DNA of 64,000 nucleotides. Origin: Helicobacter mesocricetorum. GTDB taxonomy: Bacteria; Campylobacterota; Campylobacteria; Campylobacterales; Helicobacteraceae. The translations under genes were made by a program, and so were the position numbers. The notes under the pieces were generated by a model that worked only from the letters and a program-made list of their open reading frames with translations, ran no database searches and was not told where the DNA came from. This document shows positions 63,129 to 64,000 of the stretch, in pieces. The first letter of the stretch is position 1; every line of letters begins with the position of its first letter. The stretch lies in the NCBI RefSeq assembly GCF_900198605.1, contig NZ_FZPJ01000018.1:1-64000 (forward strand). Direction: 5' to 3'.

Positions 63129-63426
63129 GTGTGTTTAAAAACTCTTTTAAAGATTGATGATGCAATACAGGATTAAACTCTAAAATCTCATAACTCGCAG
63201 CATTTTTAAGACAAAATGGATCGTTTTGGGTAAATGCTTTAGCCTCTTTCTTATCCGCAAAACAACCTATAATAATGCCACCTACTCGTGGATCTTGAGG
63301 ACCACTTGCAAGTAAATTGCCACTTTCATAACCCTTTTTTAGATATTCTCTATGAGAGGGTAAAATCTCATCAATAACCTCTATTTTTTGGGTATAAGTT
63401 ACTAAAATTACAAATAAATTTTTCAT
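63115..63426 (-). CDS. YciI-family protein
   Basis: This 103-residue cytoplasmic protein has the YciI ferredoxin-like fold. The conserved His-Asp pair is seen in LPSHREYLKKGYESGNLLASGPQDPRVGGIII at about residues 22-54. The YciI family includes dehalogenase-like and unknown members; no substrate can be assigned. It is followed by nothing on its strand for 14 bases, then converges with the small lipoprotein gene. Confidence 0.85.
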   Translation of the reverse strand: MKNLFVILVTYTQKIEVIDEILPSHREYLKKGYESGNLLASGPQDPRVGGIIIGCFADKKEAKAFTQNDPFCLKNAASYEILEFNPVLHHQSLKEFLNTLNEA

Positions 63427-63458
63427 TCTAACTCCTTTTTGGCATTATAACAAGTCTC

Positions 63459-64000
63459 TTAAGCTTTTCTCCAATTTTTATAGAGATTATAGATATTATC
63501 GCTAATATTACCCACCCAAATGCCACTAATACAAGCCACCATTTCTACTTTTTGTAATTGCCCAACATTTTGTGCATTAATCCCACCAATAGCACACCGA
63601 GCAATCCCTTCTATTTGCTGGAATAATTGAAGAGGAATCTCCTTGGCATTTGGTTTAATTTTAGAAGAAAAACAAGCCCCAAAAGCAATATAATCAGCTT
63701 TTAGCATTTTGGCTTGGGAGGCTAATTCTAAACTACCATAACAAGAGACTCCTAAAATCCCTTTGAAGCTTTTGCGAATATCCCTTAATTCTTCTGGTGC
63801 ATAAGGATATTTATCTTCTTTTTTGCCGATATGCAAGCCATTTGCATTAATTTTTTGGGCTAATTCCACCCTATCATTAAGAATAAAAATTACATTATTT
63901 TCTTGGCATTGACTTTGCAATTCTTCACATAGGGATTGAATCTCATTATCTTTATGTTTTTTATCACGAAATTGAAAACATCTAATCCCTGCATTACAAG
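63459..64000 (-). CDS. thiE: Thiamine-phosphate synthase, partial at window edge
   Basis: The gene runs off the right edge of the window, so its start is not seen; 180 codons are visible. ThiE joins the pyrimidine and thiazole parts of thiamine. CFQFRDKK at the N-terminal side, FILNDRVELAQKINANGLHIGKK for the DGVHLGQ-type block, LGVSCYGSLE, ADYIAFGACFSSKIKPNAKEIPL for the pyrophosphate loop and AIGGIN near the end are in the right order. It keeps more of the catalytic pattern than the ThiE-like gene at 16452-17006. Confidence 0.88.
   Translation of the reverse strand, partial: CNAGIRCFQFRDKKHKDNEIQSLCEELQSQCQENNVIFILNDRVELAQKINANGLHIGKKEDKYPYAPEELRDIRKSFKGILGVSCYGSLELASQAKMLKADYIAFGACFSSKIKPNAKEIPLQLFQQIEGIARCAIGGINAQNVGQLQKVEMVACISGIWVGNISDNIYNLYKNWRKA

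Noticed and set aside
1-64000. CRISPR arrays, insertion sequences, prophage genes or integrases
   Set aside because: No regularly spaced repeats, transposase motifs or phage genes were found by reading both strands.

Overview
The window is about 64 kb of AT-rich DNA from the chromosome of a Campylobacterota bacterium, most likely a Helicobacter other than H. pylori. The evidence is gene content and order: hydABCDE uptake hydrogenase, clpX-mreB-mreC with lpxA and fabZ, a glcD/pgbA-like pair, an M16 peptidase-mqnC-bamA run, rimP-rbfA-infB-thrB, and folK-flhF-flhG-(small membrane gene)-fliA-fliM-fliY all match arrangements known from Helicobacter. The futalosine pathway gene mqnC and homopolymeric G tracts inside reading frames fit the same group. 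No rRNA, tRNA, CRISPR array, insertion sequence or phage gene was seen.

Layout. 1-2250: a restriction-modification pair between two related intergenic repeats; the endonuclease is frameshifted and the methyltransferase intact. 2318-5234: a small zinc-ribbon protein, a heavily decayed chimera of two dynamin-like GTPase genes, and a small gene interrupted at a G10 tract. 5447-13591: a HAD phosphatase, a peptide transporter, a Zn/Cd-type P1B ATPase with its ArsR/SmtB regulator and palindromic operator, a DUF302 protein, a CPA1 antiporter, an outer-membrane-like protein behind a sigma54-type promoter, and a TIGR02757 protein. 13581-16405: flgK-flgN-flgM behind a sigma28-type promoter, plus a small membrane gene. 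16452-21665: a ThiE-like gene apparently starting at ATT, atpB, an RDD protein, pyrE, frr, secG, msrQ, msrP. 21695-27500: hydrogenase operon. 27629-40813: mreC, mreB, clpX, lpxA, fabZ, glcD, a pgbA-like gene, recG, an M16 peptidase, mqnC, bamA. 40949-49341: tyrA, then ribD, rimP, rbfA, infB, ylxR, thrB, two uncharacterised genes and a UbiA-type prenyltransferase. 49588-55991: aroQ, folK and the flagellar regulator/switch cluster. 56001-58626: an MBOAT acyltransferase, out of frame at a G8 tract, and a membrane-anchored SGNH-like partner. 58653-64000: a UPF0306 protein, mnmA, a tandem Usp protein, comEC, tatB, a small lipoprotein, a YciI protein and a partial thiE.

How the genes work together. 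HydABC form a membrane-bound H2-oxidising complex feeding menaquinone, and HydD and HydE mature it. MqnC and the UbiA-type enzyme supply menaquinone. FlhF, FlhG, FliA, FliM and FliY, with FlgM, FlgN and FlgK, cover placement, switching and late assembly of the flagellum. MsrP/MsrQ repair oxidised periplasmic methionines. The cadA/regulator pair controls metal efflux.

The most notable sequence-level signals are the two G tracts at which one base more or less restores a full reading frame (an MBOAT acyltransferase behind the flagellar switch genes, and a small gene upstream of the dynamin remnant), the chimeric dynamin pseudogene, the endonuclease knocked out by one base next to an intact methyltransferase, and an ATT start overlapping the atpB stop codon.
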